Source: JARYLZ01 sp964388275
GTDB taxonomy: Bacteria; Bacteroidota; Ignavibacteria; SZUA-365
Direction of reading: 5' to 3'
Length of the DNA stretch: 64,000 bases
Assembly: GCA_964388275.1 (NCBI GenBank)
Contig: CAYLZD010000007.1
Location: 89,707-153,706 of the forward strand
Both the position numbers and the translations under genes were made by a program. The notes under the pieces are model-generated. The model was not told the origin of the DNA. It worked only from the letters and a program-made list of their open reading frames with translations, and searched no databases. Shown here piece by piece: positions 37,679 through 47,475 of this stretch (positions are counted from its first letter, which is position 1; each line of letters opens with the position of its first letter).

Positions 37679-38509
37679 TCAAACAGGTTGCGCGCGCATC
37701 AGCGTTTGCGAGCGGCGCAGCACAAGGAAAGAACCCCATGCAATCATTGCGATAGACAGTACCTGTGCTTGCGACAGGCCAGCGAACATGATTGGATTCA
37801 GCCGAATGAATTCCACAGCAAACCGGGAGATGCCGTGGAGGATCAGGAACCATCCGAAAGAATTTCCCGTTGGATGATCTTTTTTTCTCCGCAAATACAG
37901 AAAAGTGAACAAAGCGACCGCGAGTATGATCTCGTAAACCGGCGTCGGATGCACGGCTATGTCGGCGGGGATCGGCAGATCGGGATATATTTCGGAAAAC
38001 AATGCGACCAGTGCAGGATTTCGCTCTGCAAGTGTCGAGACGGTGCCGTTCGGATATGTCATGGCGCAAAAGCCTGTCCATGGCTGTCCATAGCATCCGT
38101 CTCCCGCAAGCTGGCAGCCGACTCTTCCGAGACCATAACCCAAAGCCAGAGACGGCGCGGCTATGTCGGAAAATCGGAGCATGGAGATTTTCTTTTTCCG
38201 CAGATACAGAAATACAAGCGGCACGGCCACAAGAAAACCGCCGTACCAGGTCAAGCCGCCGGAAGACAGGAGTATCTCCTTGGGCGCGTCGAGGAATTCA
38301 CTGAAGTTCTCGATTACGTGGAAGAGCTTTGCGCCCGCGACGCCACCCAACAGAGCAAGCATGGTGACGGCCGTCGCAATTCCCGGATCCATTTTCAGCC
38401 TGCGCAGCTCGCGGGTAATGAAAATATTGCCCGCCAGGAAAGCTATCCCGAGCATTAGACCGTAACTGTAGAGCGAAATTGGACCGATTTCAAAAAGGAC
38501 TGGACGCAT
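37679..38509 (-). CDS. lgt: Prolipoprotein diacylglyceryl transferase
   Basis: Lgt transfers diacylglycerol from phosphatidylglycerol to the lipobox cysteine of prolipoproteins. The 276-aa protein has about seven transmembrane segments, starts MRPVLFEIGPISLYSYGLMLG, and carries GGLTWYGGF, the signature GYGLGRVGCQLAGDGCYG and VHPTPVYE. The ATG at 38509 is preferred because AAAGGTGA lies eight bases upstream; a GTG at 38521 is the alternative. It supports the several lipoproteins seen in the window. Confidence 0.95.
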   Translation of the reverse strand: MRPVLFEIGPISLYSYGLMLGIAFLAGNIFITRELRRLKMDPGIATAVTMLALLGGVAGAKLFHVIENFSEFLDAPKEILLSSGGLTWYGGFLVAVPLVFLYLRKKKISMLRFSDIAAPSLALGYGLGRVGCQLAGDGCYGQPWTGFCAMTYPNGTVSTLAERNPALVALFSEIYPDLPIPADIAVHPTPVYEIILAVALFTFLYLRRKKDHPTGNSFGWFLILHGISRFAVEFIRLNPIMFAGLSQAQVLSIAMIAWGSFLVLRRSQTLMRAQPV

Positions 38510-38523
38510 GTGCTTGTTCACCT

Positions 38524-38913
38524 TTAGGTTTCGATGCGAATAAACGCGGAATCCTGAGGGAAATCGCTCAACAGAATAATTCTGTTTTGACTCACATTAA
38601 TGCTGCACTCATTCCTGATCTGCCCGGGCTTTTCGACAAGCACCCGATATTCGCCTTCCAGATCTGGCAAATCCACCGTGCCTGATGCGGAACCCGAGGC
38701 CGGCAGCAGACCTTTGGCTTTGAGTCCGCGCAGATAGAAATTCAGGCTTCGTTTTATCGAATTGTGCTCAATCGAGATCTCGTAACGGAAATGCTGAAAT
38801 TCCTCCGTGGTGAGAAACTCGAAACGCACGCATTCCGCATTATCCTGCGGAACGCGCATCCTGCGCACTTTGAGGATATATTCTATGGGACCTCGGTCGA
38901 CTTTAGGAAACAT
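38524..38913 (-). CDS. Hypothetical protein
   Basis: The 129-aa product has no signal peptide and appears as an alpha/beta protein; the stretch FEFLTTEEFQHFRYEISIEHNSIKRSL and the terminal NVSQNRIILLSDFPQDSAFIRIE are its most patterned parts. I do not recognise the family. It begins nine bases after hisS and ends just upstream of lgt, so it is in the same operon. A role in translation or envelope biogenesis is possible by context only. Confidence 0.72.
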   Translation of the reverse strand: MFPKVDRGPIEYILKVRRMRVPQDNAECVRFEFLTTEEFQHFRYEISIEHNSIKRSLNFYLRGLKAKGLLPASGSASGTVDLPDLEGEYRVLVEKPGQIRNECSINVSQNRIILLSDFPQDSAFIRIET

Positions 38914-38921
38914 GAGCAGGA

Positions 38922-40205
38922 TCAGCTGGAGGTCGGCAAACGCCGGTTTTGATCTCGCATGGTGGAAAAATACGCCAACAGGTCGTCGATCCCAACGGAA
39001 TCTTGAGCCCCGGACGACATATCCTTTACAATGGCGGATCCGGTTTCACGCTCCCGCTCGCCCACGATAATCGCGCGCGGCGCGTTGCTGCGGTTCGCTT
39101 CCCGCATCTGGGCTTTGAAGCTGCGCCCGAGAAAATCGAAATCGGCGGAGATCCCAGACCGTCTGAATTTCATCGCCTCACGGAAACATAAGCGCCTGCT
39201 TTCTTCATCGAGTCCGATGAAAAACACGGCCGGCGCGCTCTCGGGAAAGGAATAATCCGCTTTGCCGAGCGCGATCAGAAGACGTTCCATACCTGCGGCA
39301 AAACCCACGGCCGGAGTGTGTCGCGAGCCGAATTCCTCCGCCAGTCCGTCGTAGCGTCCCCCGCCGCCCAATGCATCCTGAGACCCCAGTTCTCCGCTGA
39401 CGAACTCGAAAGCGGTTTTCGTATAGTAATCCAGGCCGCGAACCAGACGCGGATCGACGGTTGCCGGTATCCCCAGATCTTCGAGATACCGGAGTACGGC
39501 GTCGAAATGCTGGCGAGATTCCGGCGTGAGATAATCCAGAATTCTGGGCGCTTCCAAAGTGGCTTCGATATCCTCCGCCGCCTTGGAGTCCAACACGCGC
39601 AGCGGATTGGTTTCCGTTCTACGGCGGCTTTCAGGCGTAAGCAGGTCGATCACTCGTTCGAGATATTCCCGCAGCGCTGCTCGATACACCGGCCTGCAGA
39701 GCGGATCCCCAACCGAATTCACTCTGAGCTCAAAGGTCACTCCGAGCCTCGAGTACACTTCCGCCGCCACGGCGATGATCTCGGCATCGCACATGGCCGA
39801 GTCCGACCCGATGCTTTCGGCGCCGAACTGATGGAACTGCCGGAGTCTGCCGGCCTGAGGCCTTTCCTGCCTGAACATCGGTCCGATGTAATATAGCTTC
39901 TGGTGGGCGCCTTGCTCGCTCATGTTGTGCTGGATGTGAGCCCGCACCACCGAAGCTGTCATTTCCGGCCGCAGTGTCAGACTTGTTCCTCCCTTGTCGG
40001 TGAAAGTGTACATTTCCTTTCCGACTATGTCGGTCTCCTCGCCTATTGCGCGGGCGAAAACCGCGGTTTCCTCGAAAATGGGAGTGCGGATTTCCCTGTA
40101 TGCGAAGGCATCCATCACCTCGCGAATGACGCTCTCAATGAACAGCCAAGCGCTCGAATCGGCCGGCAGGATGTCCTTAGCGCCTTTTACGGACTTATAG
40201 ATCAT
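38922..40205 (-). CDS. hisS: Histidyl-tRNA synthetase
   Basis: This class II synthetase charges tRNA-His. Motifs are visible in order: GAKDILP at the start, REIRTPIFEETAVFARAIGEETDIVGKEMYTF, LTLRPEMTASVVRAHIQHN, the motif 2 region GPMFRQERPQAGRLRQFHQFGAESIG, the His A motif LVRGLDYYTKTAFEF and GGGGRYDGL with FAAGMERLLIAL. The C-terminal anticodon-binding domain ends near the stop. At 427 aa it has normal length. Confidence 0.97.
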   Translation of the reverse strand: MIYKSVKGAKDILPADSSAWLFIESVIREVMDAFAYREIRTPIFEETAVFARAIGEETDIVGKEMYTFTDKGGTSLTLRPEMTASVVRAHIQHNMSEQGAHQKLYYIGPMFRQERPQAGRLRQFHQFGAESIGSDSAMCDAEIIAVAAEVYSRLGVTFELRVNSVGDPLCRPVYRAALREYLERVIDLLTPESRRRTETNPLRVLDSKAAEDIEATLEAPRILDYLTPESRQHFDAVLRYLEDLGIPATVDPRLVRGLDYYTKTAFEFVSGELGSQDALGGGGRYDGLAEEFGSRHTPAVGFAAGMERLLIALGKADYSFPESAPAVFFIGLDEESRRLCFREAMKFRRSGISADFDFLGRSFKAQMREANRSNAPRAIIVGERERETGSAIVKDMSSGAQDSVGIDDLLAYFSTMRDQNRRLPTSS

Positions 40206-40295
40206 GATACCCGCGGCATTGCTTCCCGCCGAATACCGGCTGATGGGGCGACAAAGCAGAATGCGCCGGTAAACGCCTGCACAGCATCGGTGGTT

Positions 40296-40766
40296 CTATA
40301 CGTCCAGATAGCTCATCTCTTCCTCCCGCAGGATTTCGAGTATCTCGCGAGGCGTCTCTGCCTGCAGAAGACGGACTCTGAGATCCTCCTTGTTCATCAA
40401 GCGGGATATTCTGCTGAGCAACTTGATATGAGCGCCGACGAGGCTGTCCTTTCCGATGAGGAGGAAGAGCAGTCTTACCGGTTCGTGATCCAGAGATTCG
40501 TATTCGATGGGTTTAGAGGAAACCGCGAAGGCGGCGACGATATCCGCGACCGCGTCCGTTTTCCCGTGAGGAATCGCGAATCCCTTCCCGACGCCGGTGG
40601 ACATGATCTTCTCTCTTTCAAAGATCGCGCTGCGAACCTTGTCGACATCCTTGACCTTGGAAGATTTCGCGGCAAGATCTATTAGGGCGTTTATCACGTC
40701 TTCCTTGTTGTCTCCGGGAAGGTTGACCTGAATCAGGTCTTCTGTTAATATGCTGCTGATTTTCAT
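40296..40766 (-). CDS. PTS EIIA domain protein (EIIA-Ntr/PtsN-like)
   Basis: The 156-aa single-domain protein carries the EIIA active-site histidine in GKGFAIPHGKTDAV, with the surrounding FEREKIMSTGVGKG typical of PtsN and fructose EIIA. Such proteins accept phosphate through EI-Ntr and NPr and act as regulators of nitrogen, potassium or carbon functions rather than transporters. No permease is adjacent. In other bacteria PtsN is often near rpoN; here the window holds two sigma-54 activators but no rpoN. Confidence 0.9.
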   Translation of the reverse strand: MKISSILTEDLIQVNLPGDNKEDVINALIDLAAKSSKVKDVDKVRSAIFEREKIMSTGVGKGFAIPHGKTDAVADIVAAFAVSSKPIEYESLDHEPVRLLFLLIGKDSLVGAHIKLLSRISRLMNKEDLRVRLLQAETPREILEILREEEMSYLDV

Positions 40767-40799
40767 TTCTTCTCAATGTCCATGCAATAAACTGTAAAT

Positions 40800-43319
40800 C
40801 TATGGATTATCCCGCCAATAGACAACTTTTTCTGCGTACTCGTCCGCGAGAGCGTGAGCTCTTTCCTGGGTGGGAGCTTCTACATAAACGTGAAACAACG
40901 AGTGTTCTTTGCTCGGCAGGAGAAGCGCCCATGTTCTCTTGTCGAAAAGGATTCTTATGCCGTCTATCAGCAAACGCGAGCTTCCTTCGGAGTCGCGCAT
41001 AGCGTGGCGCATGACACGGCCTTTAAGATCCCAATCACAATGCACTTCCCTCTCTGTCCTCTCAAGCGCTTCAAGAATCCTGTCCACTTCTCCGAATTTC
41101 CAACCGGTTACAGCCATCATTTCAAGTATTCGCACGATGCTATACATAGCGTCCGTGGCGAAAGAGAATTCCGGGAAAATAAAGCCGCCCCGTGTCCCAC
41201 CGACGAAGGTCAATTCAGGATCGTCCAGCACGCTGTTCATCATACCCAGATGCGTCGTGGCCGTCCGCACGAGCTGAACACCGTACTCATCGGCGATCAG
41301 GTCCATGACGGCCGTCGCCGTAACCGGACAGCCGATTTTGGCAACCCTCACGTTCCTCCTCCTGCATGTTTCGAGATACATCTTGGCGACTACCGGCAAC
41401 AGGCGATGATCTCTAATGAAATTACCGTTTTCATCGGAGACGAAGATCTTCTCGGCGCCCGCGTCGATCAGCAGGCCGACATCCGAGGAAAGCGAACGAA
41501 CGATGTTGGCGATGTTCTCGCAGGCGGATTGAAATTCTGCGGATGTTCTCGTGAGTTTCTCGGGATCTATATAAGCGTTAAGTGTAACGACCTGAGCTCC
41601 GAGATCTCCAAGTATGTTGGGAAAAACGGCTGAAGCTATGCCGTAGGAATAATCGACGACTATGTTGAAGGATTTCCCCTGTATCGCATGCCGATCCACC
41701 GTATCGAAGAAGCGGGATCGGTAACTCTCGGTACTGCGCTCGGGAAAACTGATGGCTCCGATTCCCGAGAAATCGGCCCTTGGAAAATCCTCGGAAAAAA
41801 ACTGCCTCTCAATCGATTTGGTCTTGGATGATGAAAGATCCCTGCCCTCGCCGTCGAAAAAAATGATGTCCGTCGATCTCTTGTCGAAAGGAGATTTGCG
41901 GACGTGAAATCCGGCGGCGCATTTTCCGTTGCGCAATTCCTGCCGAAGAATCGGTATCGCGGTCGTCTGCATGTCATAGACGTTGACTCCGGCGGACATT
42001 AGTCCGCAGGTGATGGCCCGCTTGATCATCCGCGCCGCGGTGTCGGGATCGCGGCTCGACAACACAGTCCGGCCGGCGCCGATGACGGCGCCCAGCGCTG
42101 CGCCGAGTTTGGCGCCGAATTCGGGCGTCATCTCTATGTTGGTGACGCCTGTGATCCGCGCATCAGTGAACAAGTCTCTCAGCCAGCGGTCCTCCCAGAC
42201 CAGACTCTTCGAGAGCACAGCGCCGTCCTCGACCACCTTGTCGGGCCAAAGTTTAATGTTCGGCATGAGGTTGGCTTCGTGTCCTATGCTGCAGCGGTCG
42301 CTGATAAAGACGTTCTCGGCTATCGTCGCGCCGCCATGCAGAACCGTCTCGTAACCGATAACTCCATCCGAAACATGCACGTTTTGTTCTATGCTGCAAC
42401 CGTCCCAGATAACGGAATTCTGAATCACCGCGCCATCGAGGATCTCGACATTGCTGCCGATAATCGAATTTGTGATCCTTGCCGATTCCGCTATTCTGCA
42501 GTTGTCCCCGATCACCACGTTTCCGCTGAAGGTCGGGGGTCCGCCCGTCACCTGAACTCCTTCGCCCCTGATTACGTTTCCGTCCCTGGTCCCCGGAATA
42601 TCGAGGCGCACCTTCCCTGCCAGAAAATCCATGGAAGCGTCCTGATACTCATTCAGAGTCCCGACGTCACGCCAATAACCTTCCGCGATATAGCCGTAAA
42701 GCCGCATCCCCTCCTGCATCATCAGCGGAAACAGGTTCTTGCTGAAATCGAAATCCTCCTTGTACGGGATCATGTTTATCACCCGGTTCTCGAGTATATA
42801 GATGCCGGTGTTGATAGTGTCGCTGAACACCTCCCCCCAGCTCGGTTTCTCGAGGAAACGTGTGATGCATCCTTCGTCGTTCTGTATCACGACCCCGTAT
42901 TGAAGAGGATTGGGAACGCGTGTCAGCACCAATGTGGCATCCGCATGTTTTTCCATGTGATATGCCAGAGCGGCGTCTAGATCAAAATCCGTGAGCACAT
43001 CGCCGCTGATGATCAGAATGCGGTCGTCTCCCAGTTTCTCCAAAGCGTTGCGCACGCTTCCGGCTGTTCCGAAGTCTGCTTCGGCCTGCATGTATTGCAT
43101 CGAGATATCGAAGCTCTTTCCGTCGCCGAAATAGTTCCTGATGACGCCCGGGTGGTAAAAGAGCAACGAGACGATGTCCTTGAGATCGTGCCGTTTGAGC
43201 AGTTCCACTATGTGATGCATCATAGGCCGGTTGAGCATCGGCACCATCGGCTTGGGAACATTACACGTGAGCGGGCGGAGACGGGTCCCGAATCCGCCTG
43301 CCATTATTACTGCTTTCAT
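40800..43319 (-). CDS. Sugar-phosphate nucleotidyltransferase fused to a degenerate phosphomutase domain
   Basis: The 839-aa protein joins three parts. Residues 1-230 are a nucleotidyltransferase (KAVIMAGGFGTRLRPLTCNVPKPMVPM, GDVLTDFDL, TINTGIYIL), of the type making GDP-mannose or a related NDP-sugar. Residues 250-370 are left-handed beta-helix hexapeptides. Residues 380-839 match the alpha-phosphohexomutase fold, but the catalytic loop TASHNP reads HVRKSP (472-477), with Arg474 where the phosphoserine should be, and the metal loop DGDADR reads DAGAEK (619-624). A mutase reaction is therefore unlikely; the domain may be regulatory or structural. This fused architecture is known in several phyla. 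AGAGGA precedes the ATG. Confidence 0.88.
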   Translation of the reverse strand: MKAVIMAGGFGTRLRPLTCNVPKPMVPMLNRPMMHHIVELLKRHDLKDIVSLLFYHPGVIRNYFGDGKSFDISMQYMQAEADFGTAGSVRNALEKLGDDRILIISGDVLTDFDLDAALAYHMEKHADATLVLTRVPNPLQYGVVIQNDEGCITRFLEKPSWGEVFSDTINTGIYILENRVINMIPYKEDFDFSKNLFPLMMQEGMRLYGYIAEGYWRDVGTLNEYQDASMDFLAGKVRLDIPGTRDGNVIRGEGVQVTGGPPTFSGNVVIGDNCRIAESARITNSIIGSNVEILDGAVIQNSVIWDGCSIEQNVHVSDGVIGYETVLHGGATIAENVFISDRCSIGHEANLMPNIKLWPDKVVEDGAVLSKSLVWEDRWLRDLFTDARITGVTNIEMTPEFGAKLGAALGAVIGAGRTVLSSRDPDTAARMIKRAITCGLMSAGVNVYDMQTTAIPILRQELRNGKCAAGFHVRKSPFDKRSTDIIFFDGEGRDLSSSKTKSIERQFFSEDFPRADFSGIGAISFPERSTESYRSRFFDTVDRHAIQGKSFNIVVDYSYGIASAVFPNILGDLGAQVVTLNAYIDPEKLTRTSAEFQSACENIANIVRSLSSDVGLLIDAGAEKIFVSDENGNFIRDHRLLPVVAKMYLETCRRRNVRVAKIGCPVTATAVMDLIADEYGVQLVRTATTHLGMMNSVLDDPELTFVGGTRGGFIFPEFSFATDAMYSIVRILEMMAVTGWKFGEVDRILEALERTEREVHCDWDLKGRVMRHAMRDSEGSSRLLIDGIRILFDKRTWALLLPSKEHSLFHVYVEAPTQERAHALADEYAEKVVYWRDNP

Positions 43320-43382
43320 ATATTCCTCTGCTTCATTTTATCCGTGCAGCCCGTCACACTCGATCCGCTCGCGGCCGCCTGT

Positions 43383-43412
43383 CAAACTACGAAAAGGCAT
43401 CCGGCCGCGCAA
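43383..43412 (-). promoter_or_regulatory. Weak promoter candidate for the nucleotidyltransferase fusion gene
   Basis: On the minus strand TTG (43412-43410), 20 bases, then TAGTTTG (43389-43383) is one base short of TAnnTTTG. The leader would be about 70 bases. Confidence 0.25.
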
Positions 43413-43424
43413 TGCCGCGGTCTG

Positions 43425-43919
43425 TCAAAACGGCTGCGGCGGCAGGTTGTAAAAGTCGACCGTTATGTCGATCCCGCTCACCCACCTTCCGTCTTTGAAA
43501 TCCACCTCGCCGGGTTTCGAAGAATCTCCCGAAGGCGCATAGACGCCCACTACTCGCCAGTCCTCAAAGGGATTCGAACCGAATTGCTGGACGACTATGA
43601 AATACTTGAACACGCCGGCGATGTTCTCCTGCCTGACCCGGTAATCGAAGGCCGACTGACCGCGGGGCAATTCATCCGAAAACACCAATGTGCCTTGAAG
43701 ATATTCGGTGAGCACATCTCTCGGAGGATAATCGCGCGTCGCGGCCACGCGCAACGCCAGGAGGCTGTCCGCGGGAGGCCAGGAGGATAGGACACGAATG
43801 CGACCTTCAAATCCTGTTATGCCCATCTCTGGCGACAAGCCGTGATCGCAGCCCGCATGAAACAGCAAAGCGATGGCGGAAGCGAGGCCCGCTACGGTCG
43901 ATAAACATTTCGATAACAC
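43425..43919 (-). CDS. Lipoprotein of unknown function
   Basis: The 164-aa product has a signal peptide ending in a lipobox-type LFHAGC with Cys24. The mature part is a predicted beta-rich domain (GFEGRIRVLSSWPPADSLLALRVAATRDYPP, then YFIVVQQFGSNP and RWVSGIDITVDF), reminiscent of transthyretin-like folds, but I do not recognise it. The start is a GTG, with no ATG available. It follows metG by 15 bases and is probably cotranscribed. Confidence 0.75.
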   Translation of the reverse strand: MLSKCLSTVAGLASAIALLFHAGCDHGLSPEMGITGFEGRIRVLSSWPPADSLLALRVAATRDYPPRDVLTEYLQGTLVFSDELPRGQSAFDYRVRQENIAGVFKYFIVVQQFGSNPFEDWRVVGVYAPSGDSSKPGEVDFKDGRWVSGIDITVDFYNLPPQPF

Positions 43920-43934
43920 GGCGGAATCCGTCTT

Positions 43935-45992
43935 TCAGCGCACCACTCCGCCGTGAGGCGTATCGGACTCGACCGTCAGCAATACCGGCGGTCCGCCCTC
44001 CTCCGAAGCCGCCAGAAGCATGCCCTGGGATTCGATGCCGAAGAGCACGGCCGGTTTCAGATTCGCGACAACGACGATTTTCATGCCCGCAAGCCCGGCC
44101 GGATCATAAGCAGTGCCGATACCGGCGACAATCCGGCGTTTTTCGATGCCGATATCGACCAGGAGGCGGAGAAGCTTCTTCGATTTGGGCACGCGCTCGG
44201 CTTCCAGTATGATGCCGACTCTCAAATCGAGCGCCGAAAATTGCTCGTACGATATCTGTTCCTTCAAGGGCGGATACTGTTTCGCCGGAGCCGGCGGTTC
44301 CGGACTTTCGCTTCCGGAATTCAAGCCAGAGAGGGCGGAGGCGATCTCGTGATCTTCGATTCTCCTGAACAACAGCTCAGGCGCGCCGAGCGGATGGCCT
44401 TCCTGGAGGGCATGATTTTCCGCGTCTGACCACGCTAACGCAGAACCCGCTTCCAGCTTCAACATGTGCCGGATCTTGCGAGCGGAAAAAGGCATGAACG
44501 GTTCACAGAGGATCGAAAGCGACAACACGGCATCGAGACACCGCGCAATGGTCTCGGCCGCGTGTTCGGGCCGCTTTTTCACGGCCACCCACGGCGCCCT
44601 GTCGTTGAAATATTTGTTGCAGGAGCGGGCGAACACCATGGCCTCCTGCAGCGCGTCCTTGAAACGGAATTTCTCTATGAGGTCCCCTACCGATGCAACG
44701 GCGCCCGAACGAGCGCGGGAAAACCAGTCGTCGACGCCGGGCGCGGTATTTCGGGGGACTTTCGCGTCGAAATTTTTAATGGCGAACTGAAGCGTCCGAT
44801 TCACGAAGTTTCCCAGAATCGCCGCAAGTTCGTTGTTGTTCCTGGCTTGAAAATCCTCGAGAGTGAAATCACTGTCCCTGGTTTCGGGCATTATCGATGC
44901 AAGAGCATAACGCATCGGATCGGCGGGGAAAACGTCGAGGAAGGAATTCAGTTCGATCGACCAGTTCAGGCTCTTCGCGAATTTCCTCCCTTGAAGATTG
45001 AGGAATTCATTGGCAGGCACGTTGTCCGGCAGAACATATCCTCCGCGCGCCATAAGCATGGCGGGAAACATGAGACAATGAAAGACGATGTTGTCCTTGC
45101 CGATGAATGCGATATACCGGGTTCCCTCCGGGTCCTGCCAATAATCCTTCCACTTGTCCGGTTCGCCGATTTTGGCGGCCCATTCCTTTGTGGCTGATAT
45201 GTAGCCGAGCACGGCTTCGAACCAGACATAGAGGACCTTGCCCTGCGATTCCTGAAGCGGCGCCGGTATTCCCCATGCGAGATCCCGGGTGATGGGACGA
45301 TCGGAAAGACCGGCTTTGAGCCAGCTACGCACCTGCTGGAGCACGTTGGGTTTCCAGTCCGCCGCGTGTTCCTCCACGTATTCTTCAAGTCTCTTCTGAA
45401 AATCTCCGAGCGGGAAATACCAATGCTGAGCATCGCGCGCGACAGGCGTGGATCCGCTGAGAAGGCTCTTCGGTTCCACAAGTTCGGTCTGTGCGTAATA
45501 CTTGCTGCATTGTTCGCACTGATCACCGTATGCGCGGTCATAGCCGCAGTGCGGGCAAACGCCCACCACGAAGCGGTCGGGCAGGAACATGCCGACTTCT
45601 TCGTCGAAAAGCTGCCTTTCGGTGGACTGTTTAAGGATGCCCTTCTCGTGCAGTTCCAGGAACCACTCGCGGGCGGTGTCATGGTGAACGGCCAGCGAAG
45701 TCCGCGAGTAGTTGTCGAAATCGATCCCCGCTCTCTCGAAAGCGCGCGCGTTTTGTTCGTGATATCTGTCGATTATATCGCGCGGCTGCACTCCTTCACG
45801 GGCGGCGGAAATTAAGATGCTGACCCCGTGCTCATCGGATCCGCAGATGTATGCTACTTCGCGCCCGGCAAGTCGTTGATAGCGCGTATAAATGTCCGCC
45901 GGCAGGTATGCGCCGGCCAGATGTCCGAGATGTACGGCGCCGTTTGCGTACGGCAGAGCCGAGGTTACGAGTATGCGTTTCCAGGTTGACAT
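43935..45992 (-). CDS. metG: Methionyl-tRNA synthetase
   Basis: The 685-aa class I synthetase has the HIGH region (ALPYANGAVHLGHLAGAYLPADIY), a zinc knuckle with CPHCGYDRAYGDQCEQC, and the KMSKS loop, which here reads KFAKS (a conservative variant). The C-terminal 110 residues form an EMAP/OB-fold tRNA-binding domain (FSALDLRVGIILEAERVPKSKKLLRLLVDIG), which aids dimerisation and tRNA recruitment. It lies 58 bases downstream of the response regulator gene. Confidence 0.97.
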   Translation of the reverse strand: MSTWKRILVTSALPYANGAVHLGHLAGAYLPADIYTRYQRLAGREVAYICGSDEHGVSILISAAREGVQPRDIIDRYHEQNARAFERAGIDFDNYSRTSLAVHHDTAREWFLELHEKGILKQSTERQLFDEEVGMFLPDRFVVGVCPHCGYDRAYGDQCEQCSKYYAQTELVEPKSLLSGSTPVARDAQHWYFPLGDFQKRLEEYVEEHAADWKPNVLQQVRSWLKAGLSDRPITRDLAWGIPAPLQESQGKVLYVWFEAVLGYISATKEWAAKIGEPDKWKDYWQDPEGTRYIAFIGKDNIVFHCLMFPAMLMARGGYVLPDNVPANEFLNLQGRKFAKSLNWSIELNSFLDVFPADPMRYALASIMPETRDSDFTLEDFQARNNNELAAILGNFVNRTLQFAIKNFDAKVPRNTAPGVDDWFSRARSGAVASVGDLIEKFRFKDALQEAMVFARSCNKYFNDRAPWVAVKKRPEHAAETIARCLDAVLSLSILCEPFMPFSARKIRHMLKLEAGSALAWSDAENHALQEGHPLGAPELLFRRIEDHEIASALSGLNSGSESPEPPAPAKQYPPLKEQISYEQFSALDLRVGIILEAERVPKSKKLLRLLVDIGIEKRRIVAGIGTAYDPAGLAGMKIVVVANLKPAVLFGIESQGMLLAASEEGGPPVLLTVESDTPHGGVVR

Positions 45993-46050
45993 GGATGAAT
46001 TGTGCTCCGCGGCGCGGTCCGGATCGCCGCCCGGACAAGCGCGGCTGTTG

Positions 46051-47475
46051 TCAGGAGGCGGCCGACGGTCCCGCTCCGGCGCTTCCGCCTCGGGTCGACG
46101 GCACGTGTATCTTGTAATCGTAAATCTTCGTGTACAGGGTTCGCAGGCTTATGCCGAGAATCTCCGCGGCGCTGCGCTTGTTGTAGTTCTGCTCCTTGAG
46201 CACCCGCTCGATGTGTATGCTCTCCATGTCGCTGAGCGACATCTTTCCGATCTCGCTCGACGAAGCGCCGGGCTTGTCCGCTACGCCGGAATAATCCAGC
46301 ATTATGTCCTGCGGTTCGATTACATCGCCGGAGGTGAGGATAATCGCTCTCTCCACCATGTTCTCGAGTTCGCGCACATTGCCGGGCCAGAAGTAATTCG
46401 TCAGCTTCTGCATGGCTGCAGGGCTGAATTGCTTGGTCTCCTTTCCTCTGGACTTCATCTGCAGGAAATACTCGACAAGCTCGGGAATGTCCTCCTTGCG
46501 CTCGGCGAGAGTGGGCAACTGCAGGGTTATGACGTTGAGACGGAACAACAGATCCTCACGGAATGCGCCTATCTTGACCATTTCCTTGAGATTCTTGTTG
46601 GTCGCGGCAATGACGCGGACATTCGCCTTCATGGCCTGTGTGCCTCCTATCCGCCTGAATTCACCGGTCTGAAGGAAACGCAGAAGCTTGGGCTGTATGG
46701 ACAAACTGATCTCACCGATTTCATCCAGAAACATCGTGCCGTTGTTCGCGACTTCCACCATGCCATGCTTGAGGACCATGGCATCGGTGAACGCCCCGCG
46801 TTCGTGACCGAACAACTCGCTTTCAAGAAGATTTTCAGGAATGGAGGCGCAATCGAGAGCCACGAACGGCTTGTCCTTGCGGTGGCTGAGTTTGTAGATG
46901 AGATTGGCGATCACCTCCTTGCCCGAACCACTAGGACCCGTGATAAGGATATTGCTGTCCGTCGGCGCCACCTTGTACACCGTTTCCAGAACCGAACGGA
47001 ATGCAGCGCTGTTTCCTATCACGTTTTTCACTTGATGCCGACGTTCGAGTTCCGATTTGAGCAGGACATTTTCCAGCTTTAGCTTTCTGTGCTCCAAAGC
47101 CCGCTCGATCGTCTGGAGAAGTTCGGTCAGGTTGTACGGTTTTGTCACGTAATCGTAAGCGCCGAGTTTGACCGTCTCCACCGCCGTCCTCACATCCGTG
47201 AATGTGGTCAGCATTATCACTTCGGAACTCATCGTGTTCGCGTTAATATGCTTGAGCACCTCGATTCCGTTGACCCGCGGCATCTTTATGTCCAGAAGAA
47301 TGACGTCGTATTGCTGTCGCTGGATCTTGTTGATAGCTTCGATACCGTTGATCGCGCTGTCGCAGACGTAGCCGTTCTCGATCAGTTTGGCCGTGAGAAC
47401 GTCCCGAAAGAGCTTTTCGTCGTCGACAACTAGAATGGACGCGCCGGAGTTTTTGTTGTGGTCTGTGACCGTCAT
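46051..47475 (-). CDS. Sigma-54-dependent response regulator
   Basis: The 474-aa protein has a receiver domain (VVDDEK, phospho-acceptor in VILLDIKM, KPYN), an AAA+ domain with GPSGSGKEVIANLI and FLDEIGEIS, and a C-terminal Fis-like helix-turn-helix (YNKRSAAEILGISLRTLYTKIYDYKI). The sigma-54 contact loop reads GAFTDA rather than GAFTGA, a variant found in many activators. The start overlaps the kinase stop by four bases (ATGA), so the pair is translationally coupled; the longer frame to 47559 is rejected. Confidence 0.95.
   Translation of the reverse strand: MTVTDHNKNSGASILVVDDEKLFRDVLTAKLIENGYVCDSAINGIEAINKIQRQQYDVILLDIKMPRVNGIEVLKHINANTMSSEVIMLTTFTDVRTAVETVKLGAYDYVTKPYNLTELLQTIERALEHRKLKLENVLLKSELERRHQVKNVIGNSAAFRSVLETVYKVAPTDSNILITGPSGSGKEVIANLIYKLSHRKDKPFVALDCASIPENLLESELFGHERGAFTDAMVLKHGMVEVANNGTMFLDEIGEISLSIQPKLLRFLQTGEFRRIGGTQAMKANVRVIAATNKNLKEMVKIGAFREDLLFRLNVITLQLPTLAERKEDIPELVEYFLQMKSRGKETKQFSPAAMQKLTNYFWPGNVRELENMVERAIILTSGDVIEPQDIMLDYSGVADKPGASSSEIGKMSLSDMESIHIERVLKEQNYNKRSAAEILGISLRTLYTKIYDYKIHVPSTRGGSAGAGPSAAS

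Noticed and set aside
37662..38096. N-terminal extension of the M16 homologue
   Set aside because: It overlaps lgt in another frame, lacks a signal peptide at its start and the ATG at 37661 has both a ribosome site and a proper signal sequence.
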